Assembly (NCBI GenBank): GCA_013396655.1
Contig: WBMV01004890.1
Coordinates: 769,025 to 833,024 of the forward strand
Length of the DNA stretch: 64,000 bases
Direction: 5' to 3'
DNA from: Campylorhamphus procurvoides
Lineage: Eukaryota > Chordata > Aves > Passeriformes > Dendrocolaptidae
Under the pieces are notes generated by a model that saw only the letters and a list, made by a program, of their open reading frames with translations, did no database searches and was not told the DNA's origin. The number at the start of each line of letters is the position of its first letter. The first letter of the stretch is position 1. The position numbers were made by a program, and so were the translations under genes. Shown in pieces: positions 26,098 through 38,520 of the stretch.

Positions 26098-27154
26098 GAC
26101 AAGGCATAGCTTTTATGTATAGATAGTATGTAAGAAATGTGCAAGTGTTAGTAGCTTATATTTGCGTGTTTTCAAGAGCTGCACTGGTAACATCTAAACA
26201 AAACTGAATGAGTTACAGGATTTACTGGGTAGCATCAAATAATCACCTTGAATTAGCAATAAACCTGCTTTATATTTACCAGGAGCTGTGTTTCTATATA
26301 TCTGTGAACAGATTTGATAGACAATGAGAAGAAGGTGGGAGAGTTGCAAAAGTGAAACAAAAGGAAAGATAGAAAAAAATAAAATATTCACTAATACAGA
26401 CATAAGCAGATTTTATCATCTTTATTTCATGCTCTGGTTTATGAGATGAGCTGTTCTGAAAACAGAGATTGCAGTGTGGTGATAAAGCATACTACAAAAC
26501 AACAAATGTACTATAAAAATCCTTTAATATTTCAGTGTCAGGAATCTGGTATTTGTCATCCTGTGCTTTGACTGTGGTTGTTTTTTTTTTTTACTGTGCA
26601 CCCTGTTACACAACTGGAAGCTTCATAAAGTAACGAGAAAGGCAGATCAGTCAAGTGCTTCTGGCAAAGTCAAAAGTAAAGCAAAGCTGGCCTCCAGGAA
26701 AGGGGATTTTTGTCACAAAGTTAGTGTGCAATGTACCTGTGTCCCAGCAGAGTTCACAGGGGTGCTGCCCTATTCAAAGCTCTCTTTAGAGTCCAAATGA
26801 AGAGCCCTGGAGGGCTCCTGGTCATTAGTGGGGCCACAGAACTTGCCATCCAAAGGGCCTTGTTAGTGCCGTGGTTCTGACTAGCTGATGTAATTACTTT
26901 CAGCCAACTTAAATTAGCCTTCACTTTCAATTGGAGTTGAGAGATTCCAGGAGCAAAGTCTGATGAGGTTAACCAGGAGGAGGTTATAGGCTCGCAAATT
27001 AGAAGTAACTGCATCAGGAACAAAACTTTGCTAATGGAGGTTTTCCAGTCTGCCAGAAAAAACGTTTCACGTGGCAAATTGAAACAGGAGGAGTTTGCTT
27101 TGGGGGGGAAAGAAAAAAGGTGTAAATTTTCCAGTGGTAAACATGATTAGTCAT
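26098..27154. other. Non-coding stretch, no gene seen
   Basis: Unique-looking DNA leading to an old CR1 end. A T run lies at 26581-26592. The 107-codon frame at 26754-27077 (minus) has no recognised motif. Older LINE sequence may continue leftward from 27155, but I cannot demonstrate it. Confidence 0.5.
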
Positions 27155-27325
27155 TGAGGTGAATCTTCCAAGAAAACTTGTGGAAAATTCTTTATTGGTG
27201 GGGAAGTTAAAATCAGATTTGGATGTCTTTAAAGCCACACTTAGGCATTTTTTACAGGATGATTCCAAGTGGTTTCAGGCAGGGTTTGCTGTACAGAAGA
27301 TAAAGCTTGTACAAAGGTGCTACCA
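27155..27325 (+). mobile_element. Old CR1-like LINE, C-terminal and 3' end relic
   Basis: Read on the plus strand, the frame from 27159 gives LPRKLVENSLLVGKLKSDLD followed by VFKATLRHFLQDD. This resembles the extreme C-terminus of CR1 ORF2 proteins, which end in a segment of the type LPREVVE-[SP]-L-x-x-F-K-x-x-L-D. The following bases, with CTGTACAGAAGATAAAGCTTG, resemble the 3' untranslated region of older CR1 elements. About 170 bp is recognisable. It is strongly diverged, cut at both sides and not functional. Identification rests on the short C-terminal match, so confidence is moderate. Confidence 0.55.
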
Positions 27326-30300
27326 CTGTATTAATGACAGCAATTCCCTGTGCTCTTTCTTAACGCCTCGTGTGGTGTTGGGCTGGGGGATGTGACATTT
27401 TTAATCTGGCTGTAGATGAGGGGCACCTGCAGATTTCTCAGTGGCCTCTTTTGCTTCCTATTGTAGCCATGGCATGTATGTTTTCTCATCATGGCCCTGT
27501 TTTTATATCACATGACCTGGCATCAGTTTGAACATAATTCACAATATTAGAACCAATAAACCTATCATTTTATTTCCATATTGCATATAGGACATCTAAT
27601 CAGTATTTATGATGTGTAAGATTAATCCCACTCATGAGGAGAGGCCTCTATAATTTATTAGTGCCATCACCTTGCTTGAGTTACAAACTGTTCGTTTCAT
27701 TCAAGACAGACAAATCCATGTCTTAGAAATGTTCATCACACCTCTTATTTGTGAATTTATTACTCTTCTTAACAGGAAAAATTTGAATAAAGGTATTTTT
27801 GCAGCGATAATTATTGCATCAAGACTTTGACCATTTCCATGAAAATGCAGCAGATTTGGCAGAAAACAACCTGGTCCTTTTCAGTCTAAAAGGCTTTAGA
27901 AACATGTCAGAGATGGAGGAACTGGAGATTTGGCTTTAATGAAAGAGGAAAAACCAAATGTTTTTTGAGGTGTGTGTTTTGGGTTGTGTTTATTTGCCTT
28001 AGCTGTGGTGAGGATCCCTGGTGCTTTTATCTGCAGAGATATCAAAGCTGCCTTGCATCTTTCCTGGAGGTGACTTGCTTATTTACCTTTTCCCTGTGCA
28101 GGGATCCAGGGACTTTTGGAATTGGACATGAAAGATGATGATATTTAATTTGCTTAACACTTCACATACGCTATTTTTTTTCATCATTTGGCCACTTTTG
28201 TTCCTCTCAGCTTTAGGACATATCCTTGTTTAGATCCAAACCGAGAGTGTAAAGGCTGGCAAAGATACTGCTATTAGTGGGTTTTGCAATAAAAAAAGAA
28301 AAGGAGTTGCTTTACTACTCTAGAAGTCAGTACTTCTCTTTTGCCTCTTGTAAAAGAGCATCAACCTGTAATCCCAGACTTTGGAGATGTTTGAATGGAC
28401 TGAAACTGTGCAGGAATCCAAAATAGATTGGATTTTCTTTGTGGTGGTTTTGGTCAGCCTCTGCTTTCACTGCAAACCCCAATATATTATGCCTTCAAGA
28501 GCTGTTTTCCTCAATGTATGGAACATATGTTTAACAGCACACTAGAAATTCTGAGGAAACATCAAATGTTTTGATCAGTTTTCATTTCAAAATGGACTAC
28601 TATGTGAAAAATTTGAATTTTACTAACTTTGCCTTTAAGAAAGAAACAAAGTATTTGGAAGGTCATGATGACCTGATTTGATGCATTTCATATTGAGCTG
28701 TTTTCCTGTGAGTTTACCTGTCTTTGTTCAAGTTTGCAACTTGCTTTCTTCCTGGAGCATCTTGCAATTGTGACTTTCAGTTTGCAGGTCACCTTGCACT
28801 GGGTCCAGCCTTTCAGGGGAGGAATTGTGACCTGTGTGGAGCAGCAATACATAGAAAAACTGTTTGGCATGCCTTGCTGAGCTTCTCTGCTGTCCTTTGC
28901 ATCCCTGTTATGTGCCACAAGACTTGATTCAATAATCAAAGGACTCTGCCACTCCTGCTGGATAGTTCAGTCCAGAGGGTCACATTTGGACTAGGAACAC
29001 TTTCAGATCACAAGGCATTCAGTGCCAAATCCTCAGGGATTTTAACATGGATATCTGAGGCATTTCTTCATTATCTTAATGTGATTTTTCACTCTTCCTT
29101 ACATATGTGGGCCGAGAAGATTTGTTGCAGAAAGCTGTGCAAACAGACCTTGCTACAGTTACCTGGTCTCCTGAAAAGTTGTATATGAAGCTGCCTAATT
29201 GCTTTTGCATATTTGTGTGAAACAGCTGCTATTTAGGAAGTGCCGTAGCTGTTTGACCAAAGTGAAGCTGATGTCTGTCTGTCAGTATATTCTCTCATGT
29301 GGAAACAAAAGCAATGTGTTTTTTATGAGGCTTGAGTTTGCCTGAGGGTGAACCTCCTCTCTTGGCACAGGATTAAGAGTGATAAAAAGGGACTAGACAA
29401 ATGCAGATAACAAGCAACAAAACCCAGCCATGAGAGCTGCTGTAACAGGGGCTATGCTGTACTCTTGGTATCATTAGTATGCTGAGAATAGTTGTGCTTG
29501 CATAACAACTGATGACTCATCCATGGAGAACTCCTTACCACAATTTACTGGGGTTTCTGATATATTCTCTGCTTTTTAATACTTTGAGATCCTCATCTAG
29601 ACTAAACCTCAGTTAAACACTGTGATAAAGTATAATTTTTTTTTCCAGCCTGCCAGTTCTGTTTAAATTTTCCTTTATCAGCGTAGGAAGTTTGGCAAAA
29701 GTCATGGCATTTACACTGAGTTAAATACAAAGCTCCAAACTGGTGATCTGGTTCAAGGGCTTTGATACCCCAGGGCAGGCACTGTCCTAGCCAGAGCTCA
29801 TGACAATCAGGGGTTTGGGTTTATATTTTTTTAAAAATTATTTTTTGTGTGGTTTTAATCAGTCCATGAGTGGCTGGTGTCTGTGCTATCACTAAATTTC
29901 TGCAGTTGCATTTCAAGCAGACCTTCCCTTCAGGGTGTTCTTTCCCAGCTAGGAATCATTTCTCCTCTAAGCAGAGGTGTAAGGAGGCATCTGGCACCTT
30001 GTTGCCAGCATTACCTGCACAAACAAGAGGAAGGGCCAAGCTCTTGGGCCCTGGGTGTCAGTCCTGGGTGGGCCCAGAGTCCCAAAACCCCATTGATGCC
30101 CCAAGGTGGGTGACATTAATTTAGCGCTGGCAGTCACGACCTTCTCCCCAATGACATCATGGCTCCAGTGCAACCAGAACGTGTCATCCATCCCATGCAG
30201 CCCTGATCCCTTGGAGGAGACAGAATGTGGCACCAAAACCAGCAAGTGGTTTGCAATATAAATAATCTAGGAAGGCTTCTGAATAAAAAATGCCATTAAT

Positions 30301-30378
30301 CCAGAGCATGCTCGGGTTTTTTTGTTTTATTTGTCGAAAGGAATCAGAAGCAATATTGTTATTTATCCCTAGAATGAC
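27326..30378. other. Non-coding stretch, no gene seen
   Basis: Unique AT-rich DNA with scattered T-rich tracts (for example about 28170-28180 and 29636-29645). No gene, RNA or repeat family recognised. Open frames of 60-90 codons at 28688-28939 and 29870-30245 overlap on both strands. Confidence 0.5.
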
Positions 30379-30392
30379 GTTACTATAGTAAC
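30379..30392. promoter_or_regulatory. Perfect 14-bp palindrome, X-box-like, overlapping a CRE half site
   Basis: GTTACTATAGTAAC is its own reverse complement and has the symmetric half-site layout of RFX X-boxes (GTTRCC-type halves). TGACGT at 30375-30380, a CREB/ATF half site, overlaps its left edge by two bases. Adjacent X-box and CRE-like elements occur in some RFX-controlled promoters. No promoter or exon was found next to it, so function is inference. Confidence 0.35.
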
Positions 30393-33300
30393 CATTGTAC
30401 CTCATTGTTAGCCGTTGTACAGGAGCTGTGAAGTTATTTGGGGGGCAGATAAGAAATTTGCCCAGGAATTGGGCATTTCAGCCCAAGAGGGGTTTGCCTG
30501 CCTTGAGAGCCCGAGTAGGGCAGGAAATGGGAGAGCTTTGGGACACAGGAGTGTTGTCTTTGTGTGGCACCGAGGTGGCTCCCTGTTGTCACTGTTCCCC
30601 ATGGCAGCTTTGCAGGATGGACTGGGGGGTAACCATGGGAACAGACTCCACAAACAGGCCTAGACTGTGGGAACCCTTCCCATGTGCCCAAGTTGGGTAT
30701 CAGGGATGCACCTCTGCACAAACCTCACCATGGGGTGAGGACAACCCTTGCTGTGCCCCCGTTCCCAGAGTCTGCTGAGCACACACAGAGGGTGCCAGGA
30801 CGGGAAGGGTGGACTGTGGGGTGGCTGCTGAGGGAGCCCTTGAAGTGCCACACGAGTCATGCCGTGACTTGGGAAGGGGGCACGGGGGGCTGCTGCTTGA
30901 GCTGTCAGGCATCATGGAGGGATTGGGAATAAGAGAGGACGGGACATCCCCCACCTGCAAGAGCCAGGCATGTTGTCAACACAAAGAAGGTCCTGAGTAG
31001 GTATCAGGAGAGTTGAGATGAAGCTACTTAGCATTTCCAGGTTTATTGCTGTGTTTTCCTGCACATTCCAAGGTGGTTCATGTGCTAAAGCCGTGTGTGC
31101 TTCGCTTGCATGTTGAAATTTTCAACATTTTTAGCACTAACTAAAATTATATTTAAGAGCATCCCAACCCTTGGAAGACTCTGGTTCGTGTGCAGGTTTG
31201 GGGTTTTTAACACTGTGGTTAGTGCTGTGCTACAAAATTATCCTTATTTTAGCAGAATTCTGAATTGAATCCAGGCAATTGGTTAACTACAAAACCAGGG
31301 GGAAAATAAAGAAACAAACCATAAGCTCATTCTGTGGTAAGCAGAAATAATTGTGTGGATTAAAGAAAACAAAAAAAAAACCAACCCAATACAACTTTTG
31401 TAAGATAATAGTGAAGAGTAGTTCTTTATTAAAAGTTAAGAGGTTTAGGCATTTAGAAGCTTACAATGATACACTGAATTTCTTGTAGTGCAGGGCTATT
31501 AGGGCTATGGAAAAGGATTATTCAAACAATTTGGAAATATTAGTACACTCCAATGCAACTTTCTGTTGTCAGTGACTGTGCCTTTTTTACCAGGAAAAAA
31601 AGGTTTGGTTAATTAATCTCTCCCTGATTACTTTTAAAGTGCAATATGTGGTAGGTAATATGCAAGCTGGTTATTACCTTAGATTCATTTTTATGTCAAT
31701 CTGAATTATTAAAGCAATTGTAATTCACCATTCAAGGGTCTGAAGGAAGTAATATATGTTTTAAATTTCATGAAACACTTTACTCATGAAAATCCCCAGT
31801 GATGTTAAGAGTGGTATTAATGTGCAGAAGGTGAGCAGGGTTTTAGCTGGTCTGACAATAAAATGTGATAGAGTGGAAATGTGCTTTATGAAAAGACTTG
31901 AAATCAGTACATCTCTAAAACACTTTTGGATATAATGTAATATTTACTGTAAAATAATATGGTATTCATTGACATATTTCAAATTCACAGTTACAGTAAA
32001 AAATAAAATTGAACATATATACCTTTACTTTTGAATTGCAATAAGCTACTTTATTAGAGAAGGGTGGGCATTGACAACAGTTTCTCCTGTTACCCACCTC
32101 AGTGTTGCCTTTTATTTCATTAATTCAATATATACCTTGAAAGCTAGAAATCAGAAAAATAACAGAAGCAATTTGAAGTTGATTCTGGACTAATACAGTG
32201 ATTCAGGAGCAAAATGGTGTGGAACAAAACAAAAATTACTGAATTTCATTCTTTTCAGTACATATTTTTGCACAAGACTGACTGCTGTTGCCCTAATAAT
32301 TCAAACCACTCAAGCAAATGCTTAACTGAAAAACCACCAGCTTTTTAAAAGGCTGTGAATGGCACAAAAAAGGGAAGGGAGGGTAAACCAGAATTATACA
32401 GGCATTTGTGTCCCAAACAGACATGTTTTGTGAAATAATTTCCCCACCTTCTTTAGCCAAGTGTATCTTCTGAGCAGACTAAAGAACCAAGGCAGCAGCA
32501 GGAGCCTTGGCTTGTTGCTTTAGCTCCTTTGGTGTAACAGGGGGAGGGCTGGGCTGGCCACCTGAGTCTGCAGCTGGTTGGTACTAGTTGGTTGCTGCTT
32601 TATAACAGCAGCATCAGACAGGTGTAAAAGTCATCTCCTCTGGAACTGTAGCTGAATGGATAGACCCAAGATAAAGCAGAAGCTCCCCAAAATTGCCACT
32701 TGATTTCTACAGCTCCTTTAGTGCAAGTGGTTGACTCGAAGCAGAACTGTACAATTCACGTTCTGATGTCTGTGGGCCATTCCTTCTCCCTCACCTACAC
32801 TGTTCAGCCCTGAAGGCAACAAATCCTACAGCGTGTGATAACCCACTGCCCAAATAAATCCCTGCCTGTGGAAGGCAGGGAATGAATCTGGCCAGGTTCT
32901 AACCAAGACTTTGTTTGCAGAGTTCTCCCCCAGAGCTTCTCATTGCCTCTCATTAGGACACTGCTGTCCCTGAGCTGCTGGAAGGACTTGCAGTGGTGTC
33001 CCCAGCAGGGCAGATTTTGTCCTCCACCTCACCCTGACAGCAAGGCTAATGGCTGTGCAGGAGGCCAATGGATCTTCATAAAAAATGGAAATGGTTTTGC
33101 CCCTTCATTTTAATTAACATTATGTCTACATTTCTATGATAATGGATAATTAAGTGAGTTACCTTGACATTGGAATGTTCTTGGAAATAATTTACTGTGC
33201 AATTTCATTAGGTTCAAGACATTCGTCTGTTTTATTTTGAGTGGAAGTTTCATCATAAATATTTCTGAATGTGATTTATACATAAACTAATTATCATTCA

Positions 33301-36300
33301 CAGAGTCAGGACTTTACAAACCGCGAAATCCATTACTGTGCATTTTAAAAATCTTTTTGTGATCATACATAGAACCCATCTCATGTATTCCTTCAAAGAA
33401 ATATTCCTTTTTTTTTTTCCTGGAGCCTCCAATCCACTGTTATTCTACAGGCACATCAAGAGGCAGACAAGCATTCTCATGGCGTATCATTATTTTGGGG
33501 ATAGCGAAGTTTTGCTCCATAAGGAGTGGTTTATTACACTTCAGAGCAAAATGTTAATCAATCAAAAGTGTTCTTCAATAAAATTGGAAAGAATTGTAAG
33601 GAGGCAATTTTTGCCTTTTATTTTTATTCACCAAAAGAGTTGCCTTTCAGACAGGCTCTTACTCCCCAGTACCATCCTTGTTCAAGCACAAAATGGAAAT
33701 GATGAAATGAACCGGCTAGATTTAGTAAGGAACATGCCTTGTTTGTAAATTTTCTTGCATATCTATATTTACAAAGAAAGGGGAGGCGTGTTGGGTGCTT
33801 TTTGCTGTAACATCCCACCAGAAAAATACTTCCTTGGCAATTCTGTCCCTCAGCTTCTTTCAGGGTCGTGACTCCAATTCACAAAAATGCTTGTGTGTTT
33901 TGTGCTGTGGAGATGCTGTAAATGCTGCTGCGCAACTTCTGTATTTTGAGAGGTGCCCTCAGCTCTCATAAAGAATGATTGGATGGCAAAATGGTGTATT
34001 ATTTTTCAGTTAATAGGCATAGCTCTATCAAAATATGCATTCCAAATATCCCATGGAAGGGGTCATTAATTTATTTATAGTCTCTGACATCACCGTTTGA
34101 TATGTGAGAACTAATAGAAAGCCACAATTTCCTTCCAAGGGGTTGTCACTGGGGTTAGTCCTAAAATATACTGCAAAGAGCACTTCCAGTGGCAGATTTG
34201 TAGAAGAATTTTTGAGACATCTACCAGTTCTGTCAGGCAAATTAGCAACTGCATCATGGAAACAAATTATTGGTTTTAAAGCATAACAGACTGTCCTGTT
34301 CCAGCACTGCTGGTTTGCATCCCATGGACAGGCAGAGGGGCAGGTGATGAAGGGAAAGGGAAGAATGTTTTGAGAATAAGTATTTTAGGACAGGACTTAA
34401 ATATAGGATTTTATACAGTGATCTGTGAAAGAACATTGCACTGCAGGAAAAACGGCAGCAGTAATAATCAGACAATTAAATGGTCCGAGAATATCAGATG
34501 TCTCTTGGAAACTCTGTAGAGTATTGTTTAGTAACATTTCTCTGTCTGTAATAAATCTCTCTGAAGCCTAATCCTGCAGTTGATTCTCTCAGAGAAACTG
34601 GAAATTCAGGACCTGGGGTTACTTGGGCTACACTTTGCCATTGATTGAATCATCTGCTGGATCCATGGGAACAAAAGGGCAATTTAAGTTTCCATAAAGC
34701 AGATGAATTCATGTGTTAATATTTGAGATGGCCCAATCTGTAATACTCAGTGACACAGTTCCATTTTTCTGTGTCCCTCAGCTAAAATCAGCACATGTTT
34801 CCCCTGAAACATTTGAGAGAAACTAGTCAGGCAAATAGTTTGCTGCTTTATCATCTGCCTTGCCCTGCCCAGTTCCAGTTTTTCGTGCAGAGGGATGCAC
34901 TGAAGAATGATTCTGGTTCCCTTTCATGGTTTGTTTTTTCCCCTCACAGTTCTTCAGTGAGGAAATACTCCAGGTTTGAATGTTTTCTCTTTTTAAATAT
35001 TGATTCATGTGCTGACTTTAATGGAAGCAGAGACAGATAAGGTTAATTAATTAAAAATTAATACTAAATAATTCTTAGCCTAACCTAAGAACATTCAGTA
35101 CATCAAGAAACCACTCATACTGGCAGAACGATTTAGTAGAGGAAAACTGAAATGAATACAATCTTTAAAACCTATTCCTGTTGTCTTTCTGCCCTCTCTA
35201 AAGGTTTCCCTTCCATCAGTGATTTGACTTTAGGTCATCTGACTGAAATGGGTATCAGGAACTTGTATTTTCCTGAAGAAGTCAGGCTTGCCAAACTTAA
35301 ATAGCACAGAAGAAGTTTGGAAAGGCAGATCATTGGATCAGCTTGTTAATATGCATGTTGAGAGAATGAAATGAGATTGAAGGGAAAATCACAGCAGGAT
35401 GTTTTTTGTACTGAACATTTATTGTATAGATACCGTATAGCCTCTTGTAAAAACTGTAAAAATGACAATATTTATGTAATGCTGACTGCATTCCAGTTCT
35501 TCATTTAACATGAAGTGATACTGAAAATACTGTGCAACCTGTACACAACCATTATAAGAGACATTTTCATAGAAAAAGTGTTTAAAGCATGTCTCCCAAT
35601 AGCATAAATGTCAGTTTTATAACTCTTTCACACTTTTTTTCTCTACAGCAATATAATGTAGAAAACAATCACCTCTGACTTTCAGATCAATTTAAATATA
35701 TTTCTAGCTTTAATTCATGCTGACTACTCTTACTGCATATAGAATATATAAAATACCAACTATTTTTAGATCCTAAAGGAAAATCAGTTTAGATTTTTCA
35801 AGGGAGAGAAGTTGGTTGCTTTACCACCTGGATGACATAAAATACAGAGGGGCTGGAAATACATGAAGTTTGCCTGCTTTTTGGTAGGAATTCTGTCCCT
35901 GCTCTTTGTCTCTCCATAACAGAAGCCTCGTGTTTTGAGCCTGCCCCCCACTCCTGCCTCTCTCACTGTCACTGGTGGCAGCTGACAAGTGGTTCAGCTC
36001 CTGGTCTGGCAGGAGTGTGATGGACAAGGCTGCCATGCTAACAAAGAGCTGATCAGTGCTACACTCCTTGTACAAAAGTAATTTTTTCTTTCATTCTTTC
36101 TTTCTTTTTTTTTTAATAGAACACAAAGTCTGAAGGCTCATCTAAGTAGGAAAGATTCATCAAAATCTCTAATTAAATACATGACAGCTGGTGAATTAGA
36201 GCATTCTGTCTTAGCGCTGCTATCCTATAATACTTCATAATCCTGAGAGTCCAAAGTATGAATTAATTATGCTTATAAGTATCCTGATAGCCAACTAAAG

Positions 36301-36502
36301 GGGAAAAACAATCAAAAGCAACCCTAAAAGGTCTCTGAGAATGTAGGCAGTACTGCTAATCATGAGTAACTAGGACCAAATTATTTCCAGATTACAAGAC
36401 TTTGGAGATGCTTTGATGGAGAATATGCTTGTATTACAAGGCTATTTGGGTAAAGAACTGCTGTTTTTAAAATAGCAAGTTAAAAAAGAGGTTTTTTGCA
36501 GT
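30393..36502. other. Non-coding stretch: GC-richer patch, then long AT-rich DNA
   Basis: From about 30395 to 30990 the sequence is GC-richer, with up to 127 open codons on one strand and several overlapping frames on the other. I recognise no protein or repeat there. From about 31000 to 32400 the DNA is AT-rich with many TAATTA-type motifs. A 136-codon frame at 33338-33748 shows no motif. A small perfect inverted repeat (TTCTTAG, six-base loop, CTAAGAA) lies at 35072-35091. A pyrimidine tract sits at 36082-36114. Confidence 0.5.
36082..36114 (+). repeat. Pyrimidine tract / (TTTC)n microsatellite
   Basis: T-rich run with interspersed TTTC tetramers ending in a pure T stretch. Confidence 0.85.
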
Positions 36503-36853
36503 GTTGTGGTTTGACTCCAGCCGACAGCTGAGCACCAGCAGCTGCTCCTCCACCCTGCCCCTGGTGGGATGGGGGAGGCAACCGGAAGGGTCAAAGTGGG
36601 AAAACTCGTGGGTTTGGATAAAGCAAAGCAAGGAATTAATTCCCCACTTCCCACGGGTGTTCAGCCCCCCAGGACAGCCAGGCTTCACCAAGTGTAACCC
36701 TGGCTTGGGAAGAACAAAACTGGGTCAGCCCTGCTCAGCAATGACAAAAATGTCCCTGGGAGTCACCAACCCTGTTTTCAGCACAAATCCAAAGCACAGC
36801 CCCACTCCAGCTAGTGTGGAAAACCTCACTTTTTCCCAGCCCCAAAAAGCCAT
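36503..36853 (-). mobile_element. Solo LTR of an endogenous retrovirus, decayed
   Basis: The plus strand starts TGTTGTGGTTTGACTCCAGC, then CTGGTGGGATGGGGGAGGC, GGGAAAACTCGTGGG, AGCAAAGCAAGGAATTAATT, GGTGTTCAGCC and TTGGGAAGAACAAA. It ends with TCCAAAGCACAGCCCCACTC and TTTTTCCCAGCCCC. These are the landmarks of the bird LTR family at 20323 in reverse complement, so this copy points left. It is somewhat shorter; the part of U3 that would carry the TATA box appears to be missing. No internal retroviral genes flank it, so it is a solo LTR. The frames at 36442-36860 are repeat-derived. Confidence 0.8.
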
Positions 36854-38410
36854 GTGCTAACTATCAGTTCCTAACAGTCTCAGCCTTGCAAAGAGAAATA
36901 TGATAGAAGCCCCCAAAGTCATTGTTTTATAGGAGTTCTGTTGTCTTCAAGAAATGGAGGTGTAGAGAGAAATCTGTGCAGATGTTCACATGTTCTATTA
37001 CATTAGGTTTGCTGGTGAAGAGGTTCTGGTTGCTTGTTGTTTCTTTAGGGAGAAGGAGCAGAACTAAAGTAGGAATTTTCATGCAATTTAGAACACTGTT
37101 AAACTGAAATGCTTCAGGTTTGGGGCATGTAATTCTTGAGCGTTGATAGCCAAAGATTAAATGTTCCACTGAAACACTTAAAAAAATATTTGCTCCATCC
37201 ATAATCCAGGTCTGAAAATGATATTTCTAAGGAAAAACTCTTAAGCAGCCCTAGTGGTTTGTATTAATCTTGTTCTGACTGATTTTTTTTTTCTTTTCTC
37301 TTATCAAAACTTCAGGTTTTTTCCCCAGAGCTTTCTAACTATCAGTTTTCTCATCAAAATATATCCTACAAAACATGAAACATATATCATTAGATTTCTA
37401 TTTCTGCATGTTTTGAACAAAACCAGACCTGTATGATAGGTCTTAGGTCTCTTCCTGCCTGTTGATTTCTTGTTACATTGAAAACATGTGTACCTGGTTT
37501 ACTGAACATCCTCAAAATCCACACCCAGTGAATTCTTTCTGGGTGAGGGCTCTTTTTCACTTTGCTCAGCAGATGGTCAGGTGTCAGTGTCATGACTCTG
37601 ATGTGAGGAGATGATTAATTTCAGACAAACTTGGCCTAAAATTGCCAAGAAGTCACATATCCCCAAGTCAAGAACACTTCTTGGGAAGTATGTTATAGCT
37701 GTCTTTTGAAGTTGCTGTTTCCATCCAAGGAAATTACTATTTATTTTCCACAGTTGTTAACTGACGTGGCTCATGAACTGGCACCTGGTTTCTCTTGGCC
37801 ATCCAGAAGTCTGACTAAAAGTACAATTCCTGAAATTCAGGTGTCAGGTGCTTTTTACCCTGTGTAATAGATGTACTCTGTCCAGAGAAGAGAGGAGAAA
37901 GATGCCCAATGTTCCTCATGATTAAGAAGACTTTGAAGAAACCAACAGCTTTATTGAATTCCATTTGTAAGAAGTCCAGTCTTTGTGAGAAAGGTGCCCA
38001 TTCAGGTTATGTTTGGATGGAGAAGGAACCACTGGATATCTTTGAAGTAAATTGATTTCTCTCTTGAGGGGCTCTGCTGTTTTCCCTACCCCATCTGCTG
38101 AGCTGCCATTTGGATGTCAGAAATGGATCAGCTGCTCAGGAATGGCTTTCACCAAATGAGACATTTTCAGCCTTCTGATGGGCTGAATAATCACTTGTCA
38201 CAAGCCTCAGAAATGCTTGGCAGGAGATCTTCCATTTCCTTCTCCAGTAATCACAAGTCTGAAAATTATTCCTATCTCTCATTTTTGTGGGCTTTGAAAA
38301 CTCTTCCCCCCCACCCCAATTTGAGGACAGTGGAGATGTTTGAGGGTTGGTTGAAATTGTGATTTCATGTGGGGATGTGTGTAATTTTTTTTTCATGAAT
38401 ATTTTAGGCA
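36854..38410. other. Non-coding stretch, no gene seen
   Basis: Unique-looking sequence with short overlapping frames (for example 36922-37107 plus and 36927-37202 minus). No domain, RNA or repeat recognised. Confidence 0.5.
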
Positions 38411-38485
38411 TGCGTTGTTTTGGTGGGTTGGTTGGTTTGGTTTTGGGGTTTTTTTATTGGTTTGGTTTGTGGTTTTTTTTTTCCC
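38411..38485 (+). repeat. GT-rich low-complexity tract
   Basis: Irregular GGTTT and GGTTGG words, including one GGGG run, end in a long T run and TCCCCTACAG. It is composed almost only of G and T on the plus strand. It lies 36 bp left of the CR1 3' end at 38521. Confidence 0.8.
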
Positions 38486-38520
38486 CTACAGTGTGCTTTC
38501 TAAAAAATGAATGTCGTAGC

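Noticed and set aside
33338..33748. 136-codon plus-strand frame
   Set aside because: Aromatic and Leu/Ile-rich product typical of AT-rich chance frames; no motif.
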